Assembly (NCBI GenBank): GCA_015233485.1
Contig: JADFXO010000074.1
Coordinates: 1-13,119, forward strand
Direction of reading: 5' to 3'
DNA length: 13,119 nucleotides
Source of the DNA: Nitrospirota bacterium
Lineage (GTDB): Bacteria > Nitrospirota > Thermodesulfovibrionia > Thermodesulfovibrionales > Magnetobacteriaceae
The translations under genes and the position numbers were made by a program. Below the pieces are notes generated by a model that worked only from the letters and a program-made list of their open reading frames with translations, was not told where the DNA came from and ran no database searches. This document shows positions 6,919 through 13,119 of this stretch, one piece after another. Numbering within the stretch: position 1 is the stretch's first letter; each line of letters starts with the position of its first letter.

Positions 6919-7620
6919 ATGAAACGTACAGCGTCACCAATTTATTTAGACGGGAAACCGTTGCCGGAATCTTCCAATGTTGTGTACTTACGCGGACGGA
7001 GACGGCTCATCGTCTTTGGCTGGTATAGGGGAAAATTTAGTCATCTCGATTGGTTGCTTCCCCTTCTGCCTGAATGTCACCATTATTGCGAGCCTTTTTC
7101 CGGTTCGGCGGCTGTGTTGCTAAACCGTAGTTCATCCCCAGTTGAAACTTATAACGATATAGATGGTGATGTTGTTAATTTTTTCCGTGTTCTTAGAGAC
7201 CGCGGGGATGAGATAATACGAGCTATCTCACTAACTCCGTTTTCCCGTGAGGAATATCATCAGGCTATATATGGAGACATGAAGGGTTTAGGCGATGTTG
7301 AGCGGGCCCGCCGTTTTTATATAAGGGCCAGACAAACCAGAACGGGACTTGCACAAACAGCCTCACTTGGCAGATGGGCAAACTGTAAAGACACCAGCCG
7401 CGCTGGAATGTCCGGCGTAGTGTCGCGGTGGTTAGGCGGGTTTGATGCCCTTAACGAGATAGCGCAGCGTCTTATAAGGGTGCAGATTGAAAACAGGCCG
7501 GCAACGGACATAATAGAACTTTACGATAGTAACGGGACATTGTTTTACTGTGATCCCCCGTATTTTCACGCTACACGTGGCGACTCTAAAGCCTATGGCT
7601 TTGAAATGGATACACTATAA
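6919..7620 (+). pseudogene. D12-class DNA adenine N6-methyltransferase, C-terminally truncated
   Basis: The protein is a Dam-like adenine methyltransferase, probably phage- or restriction-derived. The N-terminal Gly-rich strand is GWYRGKFSHLDW; the SAM-binding motif I is EPFSGS (residues 58-63 from the ATG at 6919). It runs through YNDIDGDVVNFF and the conserved central block (LTPFSREEY, RARQTRTGLAQ) to the catalytic DPPY (212-215). It then stops 18 residues later (KAYGFEMDTL), where relatives continue for ~80-100 residues. No matching continuation is visible in any frame after 7620, so the end is deleted or replaced rather than merely shifted. The frame also runs upstream to a TTG at 6841. 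The ATG is my choice by family start, with only a weak ribosome site. Activity is doubtful. Confidence 0.85.
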
Positions 7621-7735
7621 TAGTTACCATGTGTACACTTTCCCCATGGGTGATCACGCTCTGGTTTATGTAGCATTTAAACCCGACATCAGAATTACTC
7701 ATTATGTCAATGTCATCAACTTCGTGCAACTGCTA

Positions 7736-8107
7736 CTAAACGCCGGACGGCTGGCCTAACCCTTCCATGTACTCTGTCCATCTGAATGGGAGTGTGTGTT
7801 TCTTTCTGTCGTTACAGCCCTTGCAGGCCACCGCTACGTTGGATTTAATCGACATGCCGCCTCTTGAAACAGGGATTATATGGTCCATGGTCAGCTCCGA
7901 CGGCGGGACGCTGCTGTTGCAGTAGTAACACGTGCCGACTGAGCATTTGGCCTTCCACCAAGGCGTCTTACGCAACAGGCGCGCCTTCTGTTTTTCTCTT
8001 TTGACGAACGCCTCACTTACGCAGGCTACTTCGCCGTCTGCATAAGCGCAGTCAAACCCGCTGCTCGCCCTTGGGTTATCTGCCCTTTTTTGAACTCTCT
8101 TCGGCAT
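7736..8107 (-). CDS. Small HNH endonuclease-family protein
   Basis: This 123-residue protein ends with a compact HNH nuclease fold. It has a zinc-type CYYC pair, the core DHIIPVSRGG, a conserved Asn (SNVAVA) and a second Cys pair (CKGCNDRKK). The N-terminal ~45 residues are basic and unassigned. HNH folds cut or nick DNA using a His and a divalent metal; this family is widespread and of uncertain role. Its start overlaps the preceding DUF507 gene by 32 bases, implying translational coupling as the last gene of the ribosomal operon. A later start is possible because only the HNH core is conserved. It converges on the truncated methyltransferase. Confidence 0.85.
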   Translation of the reverse strand: MPKRVQKRADNPRASSGFDCAYADGEVACVSEAFVKREKQKARLLRKTPWWKAKCSVGTCYYCNSSVPPSELTMDHIIPVSRGGMSIKSNVAVACKGCNDRKKHTLPFRWTEYMEGLGQPSGV

Positions 8108-8351
8108 AGAATTTCCTATACAATATCTCCCACTCCGAACTGCCCTCTGTGAGTTTCTTGCTGAAAGACGATAGTTTCTTCCTCACGGCGGCGTCAATCT
8201 CTTCCCCTGTTTTTATCTCTGCGGCTATGGATTTCTTTATCTCTTTGCGAATTACGGAGTCATCCGCCCTCGTGGTTATTAAATTCTTTTCCTTAAGCGC
8301 TCTTAGCAGGAGGTGGGATAAATGGCTAATCTTATCGTCGGAGAGCATCAT
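8076..8351 (-). CDS. DUF507 family protein (second copy)
   Basis: This 91-residue helical, highly charged protein resembles the DUF507 family, a small group of unknown function found often in pairs in Deltaproteobacteria, Aquificae and Nitrospirota. It begins MMLSDDKISHLSHLLLRAL and has the typical IRKEIKKSI and EWEILYRKFYAEE stretches. It overlaps the preceding copy by four bases (ATGA), a classic coupled arrangement. No enzymatic motif is visible. Confidence 0.7.
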   Translation of the reverse strand: MMLSDDKISHLSHLLLRALKEKNLITTRADDSVIRKEIKKSIAAEIKTGEEIDAAVRKKLSSFSKKLTEGSSEWEILYRKFYAEESSKKGR

Positions 8352-8629
8352 ATAACGATATTTTTTTCCTTGACAAGTCTATGCTTCGTCATATCAAAGA
8401 GCGATTTGTAATCAAGGCGCTTCTTTTCGATTTCACCCTCGTATGACCTTAATATTTCGCGCACCTCATCATTGAGCCTGTCCTCAGCCATCATCTCGTA
8501 GAGTATTACCTGTTCGGTCTCTTTGAGCAGCTCTTCGCGAGATACGCTGCTCTCAATAAGGCCGCCCTTTACCAGATCATCGAGTATCTTGCCCGAAATA
8601 AAATGTATCCATGTCTTCGGAACCCGCAT
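8348..8629 (-). CDS. DUF507 family protein (first copy)
   Basis: A 93-residue charged helical protein beginning MRVPKTWIHFISGKILDDL, which is the characteristic DUF507 opening. A second family-like stretch is MMAEDRLNDEVREIL. It starts two bases after rpsR, so it is part of the same transcript. It and its neighbour are divergent paralogues that may act as a heteromer (inference). Function is unknown in the family. Confidence 0.78.
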   Translation of the reverse strand: MRVPKTWIHFISGKILDDLVKGGLIESSVSREELLKETEQVILYEMMAEDRLNDEVREILRSYEGEIEKKRLDYKSLFDMTKHRLVKEKNIVI

Positions 8630-8631
8630 GG

Positions 8632-8886
8632 TTATTTTTCCATAAACGATAAAAGCGCTATATTTCTTGCCCTCTTAACAGCCTCGGTCAGTTCCCTTTG
8701 ATGCCGTGCGCATGTACCGGTCATCCTGGACGGCAGCTGTTTGCCCCTTTCCGTTATATACGATTTTAGAGTTCTTGTGTCTTTGTAGTCTATAAACGGG
8801 GTCTTCTCCGCACAGAACCTGCAGAACTTCTTTCTCATAAATCTCTTGTACTTTACGTGCTCTGAACCTTTGCTCTTTTGTACCAT
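8632..8886 (-). CDS. rpsR: 30S ribosomal protein S18
   Basis: This 84-residue protein is S18, which binds S6 on the platform of the small ribosomal subunit. It shows the family core FIDYKDTRTLKSYITERGK, LPSRMTGTCARHQRELT and RARNIALLSF. Cys22, Cys25, Cys59 and His62 form a C-x2-C / C-x2-H set, so this looks like the zinc-binding ('C+') form. It sits directly after ssb, as in the standard rpsF-ssb-rpsR order. Confidence 0.97.
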   Translation of the reverse strand: MVQKSKGSEHVKYKRFMRKKFCRFCAEKTPFIDYKDTRTLKSYITERGKQLPSRMTGTCARHQRELTEAVKRARNIALLSFMEK

Positions 8887-8913
8887 TTAAATACGCTCCC
8901 GAAAATTAGTTTA

Positions 8914-9309
8914 TTAAAATGGCTCCAGGTCGGATACCTCGTCAGGGGGTGTGAATTCCCCGCCGCGCCCGCCCTTCGCTGCCGCTTCGCCTCGTTTTGG
9001 AAGAAATTTCACCGTCTGGGCAATGACCTCGAATTTACTCTTCTTTTGCCCCTCTGTTTCCCATTTTCTTTCCCTGAGCCTTCCTTCCACCAACACACCG
9101 TTGCCCTTGCTCAAATACTCTCCACAGTTTTCCGCCTGTTTTCCGAATACGGATATGTCCATAAACAACACCTCGTCCTTCCACTCGTCCCCTTGTTTGG
9201 TCTTTGAGTTTATCGCAATGGCGAAATTCGCAATGGCTGTACCCTGCGGCGAGTATCTCAACTCGGGGTCTCGTGTCAGGTTGCCCATAAAAATAACTTT
9301 GTTATACAT
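8914..9309 (-). CDS. ssb: Single-stranded DNA-binding protein
   Basis: This 131-residue protein has the OB-fold of SSB from residue 1 to about 108, starting MYNKVIFMGNLTRDPELRYS and including GKQAENCGEYLSKG and VEGRLRERKW. A short Gly-rich linker follows, and it ends in the acidic hydrophobic tip DLEPF, the counterpart of the DDIPF tail that recruits repair and replication proteins. The linker is shorter than in E. coli (178 residues), as in many phyla. GAGGAG lies just upstream of the ATG. Position between rpsF and rpsR is the conserved one. Confidence 0.97.
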   Translation of the reverse strand: MYNKVIFMGNLTRDPELRYSPQGTAIANFAIAINSKTKQGDEWKDEVLFMDISVFGKQAENCGEYLSKGNGVLVEGRLRERKWETEGQKKSKFEVIAQTVKFLPKRGEAAAKGGRGGEFTPPDEVSDLEPF

Positions 9310-9336
9310 ATTATTACTCCTCTTATTACCCTGTGC

Positions 9337-9768
9337 CTACTCTACCGGCTCTACGGGGCCTGAAGCGGCGGCTGCCTCTTCCACAGTATCTTTGGCATCA
9401 TCCGGGACAACATCAGGCGCGGACTGCTCGGCGGCCTTTGCCTCAATCGCCTGCAGGGAACTCTGCAGCGCTATAATCTCTTTTTTCCTCAACTTGATTA
9501 TCATAAACTTAAACACCGGGTCAAATACCTTGTACAACTCCTCAAGCGGTTTTATCGCCGCTGGAGGCGATTTAAAGACAAAAAACAGGTAGTAGCCCTT
9601 TTCGTGCTTATTTATTTCATAAGACAGCTTTCTCCTGCCCCATCTTTCGTGCTTCAGCACCTCGCCCTGCATCTTCTCTATCAGGTCTGTTATACGTTTT
9701 TCGGCCGCGTCTATGCCCGTGTCCTCCAACGCCGCATCAAGTATCACTATGTTTTCGTAGTAGTTCAT
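9337..9768 (-). CDS. rpsF: 30S ribosomal protein S6
   Basis: Residues 1-100 are the ferredoxin-like S6 fold (MNYYENIVILDAAL, then GRRKLSYEINKHEKGYYLFFVF). After it comes an acidic, Ala-rich tail of ~40 residues (APDVVPDDAKDTVEEAAAA), giving 143 residues against ~100-135 in most bacteria. S6 pairs with S18 in the 30S platform. It is the first gene of the operon. An AGGAGG lies about 14 bases before the ATG, rather far, with TTGGGG nearer; I saw no clear promoter boxes in the 230-base gap shared with the divergent parA. Confidence 0.96.
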   Translation of the reverse strand: MNYYENIVILDAALEDTGIDAAEKRITDLIEKMQGEVLKHERWGRRKLSYEINKHEKGYYLFFVFKSPPAAIKPLEELYKVFDPVFKFMIIKLRKKEIIALQSSLQAIEAKAAEQSAPDVVPDDAKDTVEEAAAASGPVEPVE

Positions 9769-9998
9769 CTATACCCCAACACCCTCCTGTTTGCATATTT
9801 TCCGTACTTATTCGTCAAGTTATATATTTTTTAACATAACCTGACTATAAAAATCAACCACACCCGAATCTATCATCAAAATAAATCGCCGCGGGCAGTC
9901 CGGGGCATGGGGATTTATCCTCTTCCGATAATTGTAAGATAAAAATAATTATTGATTTTGTGTACAGCAAAATAGTATCATCAGCATGAGATTATCTA

Positions 9999-10757
9999 AT
10001 GAAAACGGCAAAGATAATAGCAATAACCAATCAAAAAGGCGGTGTGGGCAAGACCACCACCGCTGTTAATCTGGCCGCGGGGTTAAACAAGAAGGGCATG
10101 CGGACCCTCCTTATTGACATCGATTCACAGGGAAATGCCTCCGCCTCATTGGGTTTAATCATCGAACACGACATAAGGACAGTAAAAGACCTTCTCTGCA
10201 ACCCGCAAAACCCGCGTGATTTTATCGCCATAGCGGGCGCCGCAGAGATAATCCCATCGAACAATTCCCTGAAAGACATCGAAGACGCCCTGCTTAAAGG
10301 CAAGAATTTCGACACGCTTAATAATTCCATAGCGCCTTTGGCAAACGAATACGAATATATAATAATAGATTGTCCGCCAAGCGTGAATGTTTTTACAAAA
10401 AATGCCCTGAAGGCGTCTAATGAGATAATTATTCCGGTGGACGTCGGCTATTTTTCGCTGCTGGGGTTAAAGCAGCTCCTTGAGGAAATAGAACGCTTCA
10501 AAAGGGAGATAAACCCCCGGCTGGAGATACTTGGCGTACTTGCCTGCAGGTATGACCGAAGGACGTCCCTCTCCTCACAGATTTACGAGACGCTGAAGCA
10601 AAGTTTTCCCGATAAATTATTTAACACCTATATTCGTCTGAGTATAGACATAGTGCGCGCTCAAATAGCCCAAAAGAGCATATTCGATTATAATAACAGG
10701 GGTACTGGCGCAGAGGACTATAATTCCCTGACAGAGGAGATAATAAATGGCCAATAA
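9999..10757 (+). CDS. ParA/Soj-type partition ATPase without a ParB neighbour
   Basis: This 252-residue deviant Walker ATPase has KGGVGKTT (residues 13-20, including the signature lysine Lys13), LLIDIDSQGNAS and the Walker B strand YIIIDCPPS. Length and motifs fit chromosomal Soj/ParA, lacking the N-terminal DNA-binding domain of large plasmid ParA proteins. ATP-bound ParA dimers coat DNA and move cargo held by a partner that stimulates hydrolysis. Here no ParB follows; instead an 11-base overlap leads into a small unrelated gene, so the partner is probably that protein. The start at 9999 is set by the conserved beginning of the fold; no good SD is visible. Confidence 0.9.
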   Translation: MKTAKIIAITNQKGGVGKTTTAVNLAAGLNKKGMRTLLIDIDSQGNASASLGLIIEHDIRTVKDLLCNPQNPRDFIAIAGAAEIIPSNNSLKDIEDALLKGKNFDTLNNSIAPLANEYEYIIIDCPPSVNVFTKNALKASNEIIIPVDVGYFSLLGLKQLLEEIERFKREINPRLEILGVLACRYDRRTSLSSQIYETLKQSFPDKLFNTYIRLSIDIVRAQIAQKSIFDYNNRGTGAEDYNSLTEEIINGQ

Positions 10758-11166
10758 AAATCAGATAATGGATAAATTGAGCGCCTTAAATCTTGCCGTG
10801 CCGACAAAGACGAGGGCCGCTGCCGCCGTCGGCCAGCAAGTGCCAGAGACAGCATCCGAAACCATCGCCGCTGCCCCGATCGTCGTTGAAGCAAAACAGG
10901 AGGAAGCTATGGTAGTTGCCGAGATTGCCCCCCCTGTTTTTAGCAATACCGGCGCCTGCACGTTTACATTGTTCATTGACAACATGGCTGCCCTGATGAA
11001 AATAAGAGAAGAATTTCATAATAATTTCCTTAGCATCAACTCAATGATGGTTGACAGTTATAAGAAAACATTGACAATAACCTTTGACTCGATGAGACAC
11101 AATTATGGCCAGTTCGTCGAGAGTTTGAAATTTCTGATGCCAACGGCAACTCAAAAAAGATACTGA
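10747..11166 (+). CDS. Small Ala-rich protein, probable partner of the ParA ATPase
   Basis: I recognise no family for this 139-residue protein. Residues 1-25 are a short basic segment (Lys4, Lys10, Lys21, Arg23). Residues 25-68 are a disordered-looking Ala/Val/Glu-rich linker, and residues 70-131 look folded with a beta-alpha-beta-alpha pattern (CTFTLFI; MAALMKIREEF; KKTLTITFD; HNYGQFVESLKFL). A basic N-terminal tail before a flexible linker is the usual shape of ParA-stimulating partners (ParB, and small cargo adaptors such as McdB-like proteins). This is inference from shape and from the 11-base overlap with parA. GAGGAG in the parA end serves as ribosome site. What cargo it would bind is unknown. 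Confidence 0.75.
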   Translation: MANKNQIMDKLSALNLAVPTKTRAAAAVGQQVPETASETIAAAPIVVEAKQEEAMVVAEIAPPVFSNTGACTFTLFIDNMAALMKIREEFHNNFLSINSMMVDSYKKTLTITFDSMRHNYGQFVESLKFLMPTATQKRY

Positions 11167-11228
11167 GCAATGCCCTGTGAGCCGCGTAGTGGGCCGTGCC
11201 CGCCGTGTGCAGAGGGGTGTGTGAATAA

Positions 11229-11239
11229 TATAATATAGT
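11229..11239 (+). promoter_or_regulatory. Possible -10 region for rnpB
   Basis: TATAAT (11229-11234) overlaps TATAGT (11234-11239), 16-26 bases before the RNA start, as expected for a -10 box. No good -35 box is present at the standard distance. Confidence 0.4.
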
Positions 11240-11254
11240 AAGGATTTATGGGTG

Positions 11255-11655
11255 TAAGAGCAGGCCATGCGGCCGCTCCGCGGCGGCGAAAAGAGCCGCC
11301 TTCGGGGAGGAAAGTCCGAGCTCCGCATGGGCAGGACGGCTGCTAACGGCAGCCGGGGGCAACCCCAGGGAAAGTGCAACAGAAATCAAACCGCCGCTCA
11401 ACGGCAGAGATGCCTGTGTGTGCGGTAAGGGTGAAACGGTGAGGTAAGAGCTCACCGCCTCCCGCGGCAACGCGGAAGGCAGGTAAACCCCGTCCGGAGA
11501 AAGGTTGAATAGGGCTCGCTTTTCGGGTTGCCCGCCCGATACCTTGTGTTCAGCACAAGGAGGCGAGACGGGTACCAACCGCAAAAGGCAGTGAGTGATC
11601 TCTGTCTCAGATGAATGGCCGCGCAACACAGAACTCGGCTTACGGCCTGCTCTTA
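11255..11655 (+). ncRNA. rnpB: RNase P RNA, class A
   Basis: This is the catalytic RNA of RNase P, which trims the 5' ends of pre-tRNAs. The terminal helix P1 is a perfect 11-bp pairing of aagagcaggcc (11256-11266) with ggcctgctctt (11644-11654). The conserved P4 halves are gaggaaagtcc (11307-11317) and acagaactcggcttac (11628-11643). Other conserved stretches, gggtgaaacggtgaggtaag and ggcaggtaaacccc, fit the ancestral class A. Length (~400 bases) is typical. A T-rich run right after P1 (11656-11669) probably ends transcription. Confidence 0.95.
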
Positions 11656-11685
11656 TTTATTTTTTTTTAATTGCCCGTCCTGTTT

Positions 11686-11859
11686 CTAATTGTCTGCGCG
11701 GCCTTTAGCTGCCTGCTGCCCTTGACAATGAAACCCTTCCGCTTGTAAATCCTCAATTGGCTTACTCTTTATCATCCCCCGATCACCAACGAATGTCACA
11801 TCTTCCGCCCCAAAACGCTCCGTAACTTTCCTTATCTGTGACGCAAACTTTGTGTATAA
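11686..11859 (-). pseudogene. Transposase fragment, IS1634/IS4-like
   Basis: Read on the minus strand this 57-codon frame contains QIRKVTERFGAEDVTFVGDRG and MIKSKPIEDLQAEGFH. This is the region around the second catalytic Asp (GDRGM) of DDE transposases of the IS1634/IS4 type. Both ends are cut by stops, and the rest of the ~500-residue transposase is absent. It is therefore a relic left between rnpB and the surface-protein gene. The family call is from motif memory. Confidence 0.6.
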
Positions 11860-11866
11860 TTAACCG

Positions 11867-12001
11867 ATGAACGAGCCTGAGAGAGTCAGTTTTAGTTGGG
11901 ATATTTTTTCGGTTCCAGTGATAGTTGCCGCGCTTGGATATTTTGTTGACATCTATGACCTTATTAAACTTACGGTTTTGTCTATGCGCTTGTGGGGGTG
12001 A
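11867..12001 (+). pseudogene. N-terminal remnant of an MFS transporter
   Basis: A 44-codon frame starting at ATG 11867 contains the peptide VPVIVAALGYFVDIYDL, which matches the first transmembrane helix and following loop of a family of MFS permeases (typically ...LGYFVDIYDLLLFSIVR). After DL the similarity stops and the frame ends at TGA 12001, where ~400 residues should follow. A TATAAT-like box lies just before the start (11855-11860). It is most likely the severed start of a lost gene. The sequence abuts the transposase fragment, and an insertion may have caused the loss. The next ~50 bases show only a weak hairpin. Confidence 0.5.
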
Positions 12002-12051
12002 CGGCAGTTTCCCAAACCTGCCATTGCAAACCGTTTTCCCCACGTAGATAT

Positions 12052-12080
12052 TAAAGCAAATGGCGGCCATTAAGCCGCCA
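12052..12080 (-). terminator. Probable terminator of the RCC1-repeat gene
   Basis: Downstream of the minus-strand gene, tggcggc (12061-12067) pairs perfectly with gccgcca (12074-12080) over a 6-base loop. On the minus strand it is followed by TTTGCTTTAA, a moderate U-rich tail. It lies 43 bases after the stop codon. Confidence 0.55.
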
Positions 12081-12123
12081 CTTGCCAATCACTCCAACTA
12101 TAGTCAGGATTTATTACCCTTAC

Positions 12124-13119
12124 CTATTTCCAGTTTACCCCTAAAGCGTACCATGTATTATTATAGAAAGTGTACATAGTTCCATCTGTCCATGCTACAA
12201 GCGCAGCACCATTGGTAAACCATTGGACATAGTATGTGGCTGAGCCGGATGTTCCCGTAACTATGCTTCCAGATTTAGTGCCAAAGAATGAAGCATATTG
12301 ATTATAGATTGTGGTAATCTCCGCAGAGGCAGCGTTATAGTCCGATGACCCTCCAGACGATGTAAATGTTGCCGTTACAGACTTATTCGACGACATCGCA
12401 ATGGCACAATACTGACCACTTGTCGCATCACAGCCTGACCAGCTTGAAAAAATAGAACCGGAAGCCGCGGTTGCTGTTAGCACTACCGATGTGCCGGATG
12501 TGTAGACGGCAGTGCCGGTGCTGCCGCTCCAGATGAGAGTTCCGCTTGACGGTGTTACGGTGCCTGTACCCGTGCCGGTTTTCGTTACGCTTAGGGTATA
12601 GGAAGATGATGGAGGCGATATTATCCAATTAGACGTCCCTATCTGAACAGGGGAGTTCTCATCGGTAGTTGTGCCGTCTCCTAACCGACCACTGCTATTA
12701 CCACCCCAAGCCCAAAGAGTGCCGTCACTTTTTACCCCCATTGTGTAGCCATTGCCTGCGGATACGCTTGACCACGTAGACGTCCCTATCTGAACAGGTA
12801 AGTTCCTATTGGTAGTCGTGCCGTCTCCTAATTGACCGTTGCTATTATAACCCCAAGCCCAAAGAGTGCCGTCTCTTTTTATCCCTACCGTGTGCAAGGC
12901 ACTTGCGGATACGCTTGACCATGTAGATGTCCCTATCTGAACAGGTATCAAACTATCGGTATTTGTACCGTTTCCTAATTGACCCACCACATTATAACCC
13001 CAAGTCCAAAGAGTGCCGTCATTTTTTATCCCTGCCGTGTGAGTATAACCTGAGGATACTGATGACCAATTTGTAGATGTCCCTATCTGAATAGGTGCAA
13101 ATGCGCCGGTAGTTCCGCC
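12124..13119 (-). CDS. RCC1-repeat surface protein with InlB-like domain, C-terminal part
   Basis: The frame is open to the window edge; 331 residues are visible and the secretion signal must lie outside. About residues 1-165 hold three RCC1/BNR-type blades of 49-50 residues, each built as QIGTS-W-SVSAG-...-GIK-DGTLWAWG-N--GQLGDGTTT. Residues ~173-253 form a divergent InlB B-repeat-like domain (YTLSVTKTGTGTGTVTPSSG; WSGCD...C...SNKSVTATF, with two Cys). A Ser/Gly linker leads to a Tyr/Trp-rich C-terminal module of ~70 residues ending WYALGVNWK. Such proteins are secreted or surface-exposed and may bind proteins or sugars, but no specific function can be given. The GTG at 12990 is only an internal codon. 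Confidence 0.88.
   Translation of the reverse strand, partial: GGTTGAFAPIQIGTSTNWSSVSSGYTHTAGIKNDGTLWTWGYNVVGQLGNGTNTDSLIPVQIGTSTWSSVSASALHTVGIKRDGTLWAWGYNSNGQLGDGTTTNRNLPVQIGTSTWSSVSAGNGYTMGVKSDGTLWAWGGNSSGRLGDGTTTDENSPVQIGTSNWIISPPSSSYTLSVTKTGTGTGTVTPSSGTLIWSGSTGTAVYTSGTSVVLTATAASGSIFSSWSGCDATSGQYCAIAMSSNKSVTATFTSSGGSSDYNAASAEITTIYNQYASFFGTKSGSIVTGTSGSATYYVQWFTNGAALVAWTDGTMYTFYNNTWYALGVNWK
12635..13119 (-). repeat. Tandem 147-150 bp coding repeats (RCC1 blades)
   Basis: The string gtccctatctga recurs at 12635, 12782, 12929 and 13079, spacing 147, 147 and 150 bases. The blades are near-identical at the DNA level, not just in protein, so they duplicated recently or are homogenised by recombination. 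Copy number could vary between strains or be collapsed in short-read assembly. Confidence 0.9.

Noticed and set aside
8951..9592. Plus-strand 213-codon frame
   Set aside because: It is antisense to ssb and rpsF; Ser/Pro/Leu-rich shadow without homology.
9769..9998. Promoters for rpsF and parA in the divergent gap
   Set aside because: AT-rich with several partial boxes (for example TTGACG on the minus strand), but none has both boxes at acceptable spacing.
11041..11629. Minus-strand frames of 112 and 127 codons
   Set aside because: They run antisense through the RNase P RNA and the end of the ParA partner gene, both well supported.
11783..12088. Minus-strand 101-codon frame
   Set aside because: It overlaps the transposase fragment in a different frame and the opposite strand of the MFS remnant, both of which carry recognisable motifs.

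Overview
The window looks like a chromosomal piece of a Gram-negative environmental bacterium. A Nitrospirota (Thermodesulfovibrionia, magnetotactic 'Magnetobacterium'-like) or Desulfobacterota-like origin is my best guess. This rests on style only: a paired-DUF507 block beside rpsR, RCC1/InlB-type repeat surface proteins, IS1634-like debris and abundant GTCATTCC-type palindromic repeats. No marker here settles the taxonomy.

Layout. (1) 1-791: 3' part of a sensor histidine kinase, + strand. (2) 792-1526: no convincing gene, but a nested repeat. A ~394-bp MITE-like element with 17-bp terminal inverted repeats sits inside a split palindromic repeat and itself holds a perfect 32-bp inverted repeat pair. 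(3) 1527-2677: tandem-domain universal stress protein, then a broken lipoate/biotin ligase-like gene. (4) 2680-4867: a two-gene nucleotide-sugar unit, an extended SDR epimerase/dehydratase overlapping a DegT/RfbH-type PLP enzyme whose Schiff-base lysine is a histidine. (5) 4868-6504: a near-consensus promoter, a structured leader, a thiolase with an extra ~35-residue insert, and an intrinsic terminator. (6) 6505-7735: layered repeats and a truncated D12-class DNA adenine methyltransferase. (7) 7736-9768, minus strand: rpsF-ssb-rpsR-DUF507-DUF507-HNH operon. (8) 9999-11166: ParA-type ATPase overlapping a small Ala-rich partner gene, with no ParB. (9) 11255-11655: RNase P RNA (class A). (10) 11656-12123: remnants of a transposase and an MFS transporter. 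(11) 12124-13119, minus strand: 3' end of an RCC1-repeat/InlB-like surface protein.

The genes form several small independent units rather than one pathway. The translation/replication operon and rnpB are housekeeping. The sugar pair probably feeds surface polysaccharide. The ParA plus small partner is the best candidate for an undescribed system, possibly a cargo-positioning pair. The repeats, truncated methyltransferase, broken ligase and transposase/MFS remnants show that the spaces between units have been repeatedly invaded and eroded.
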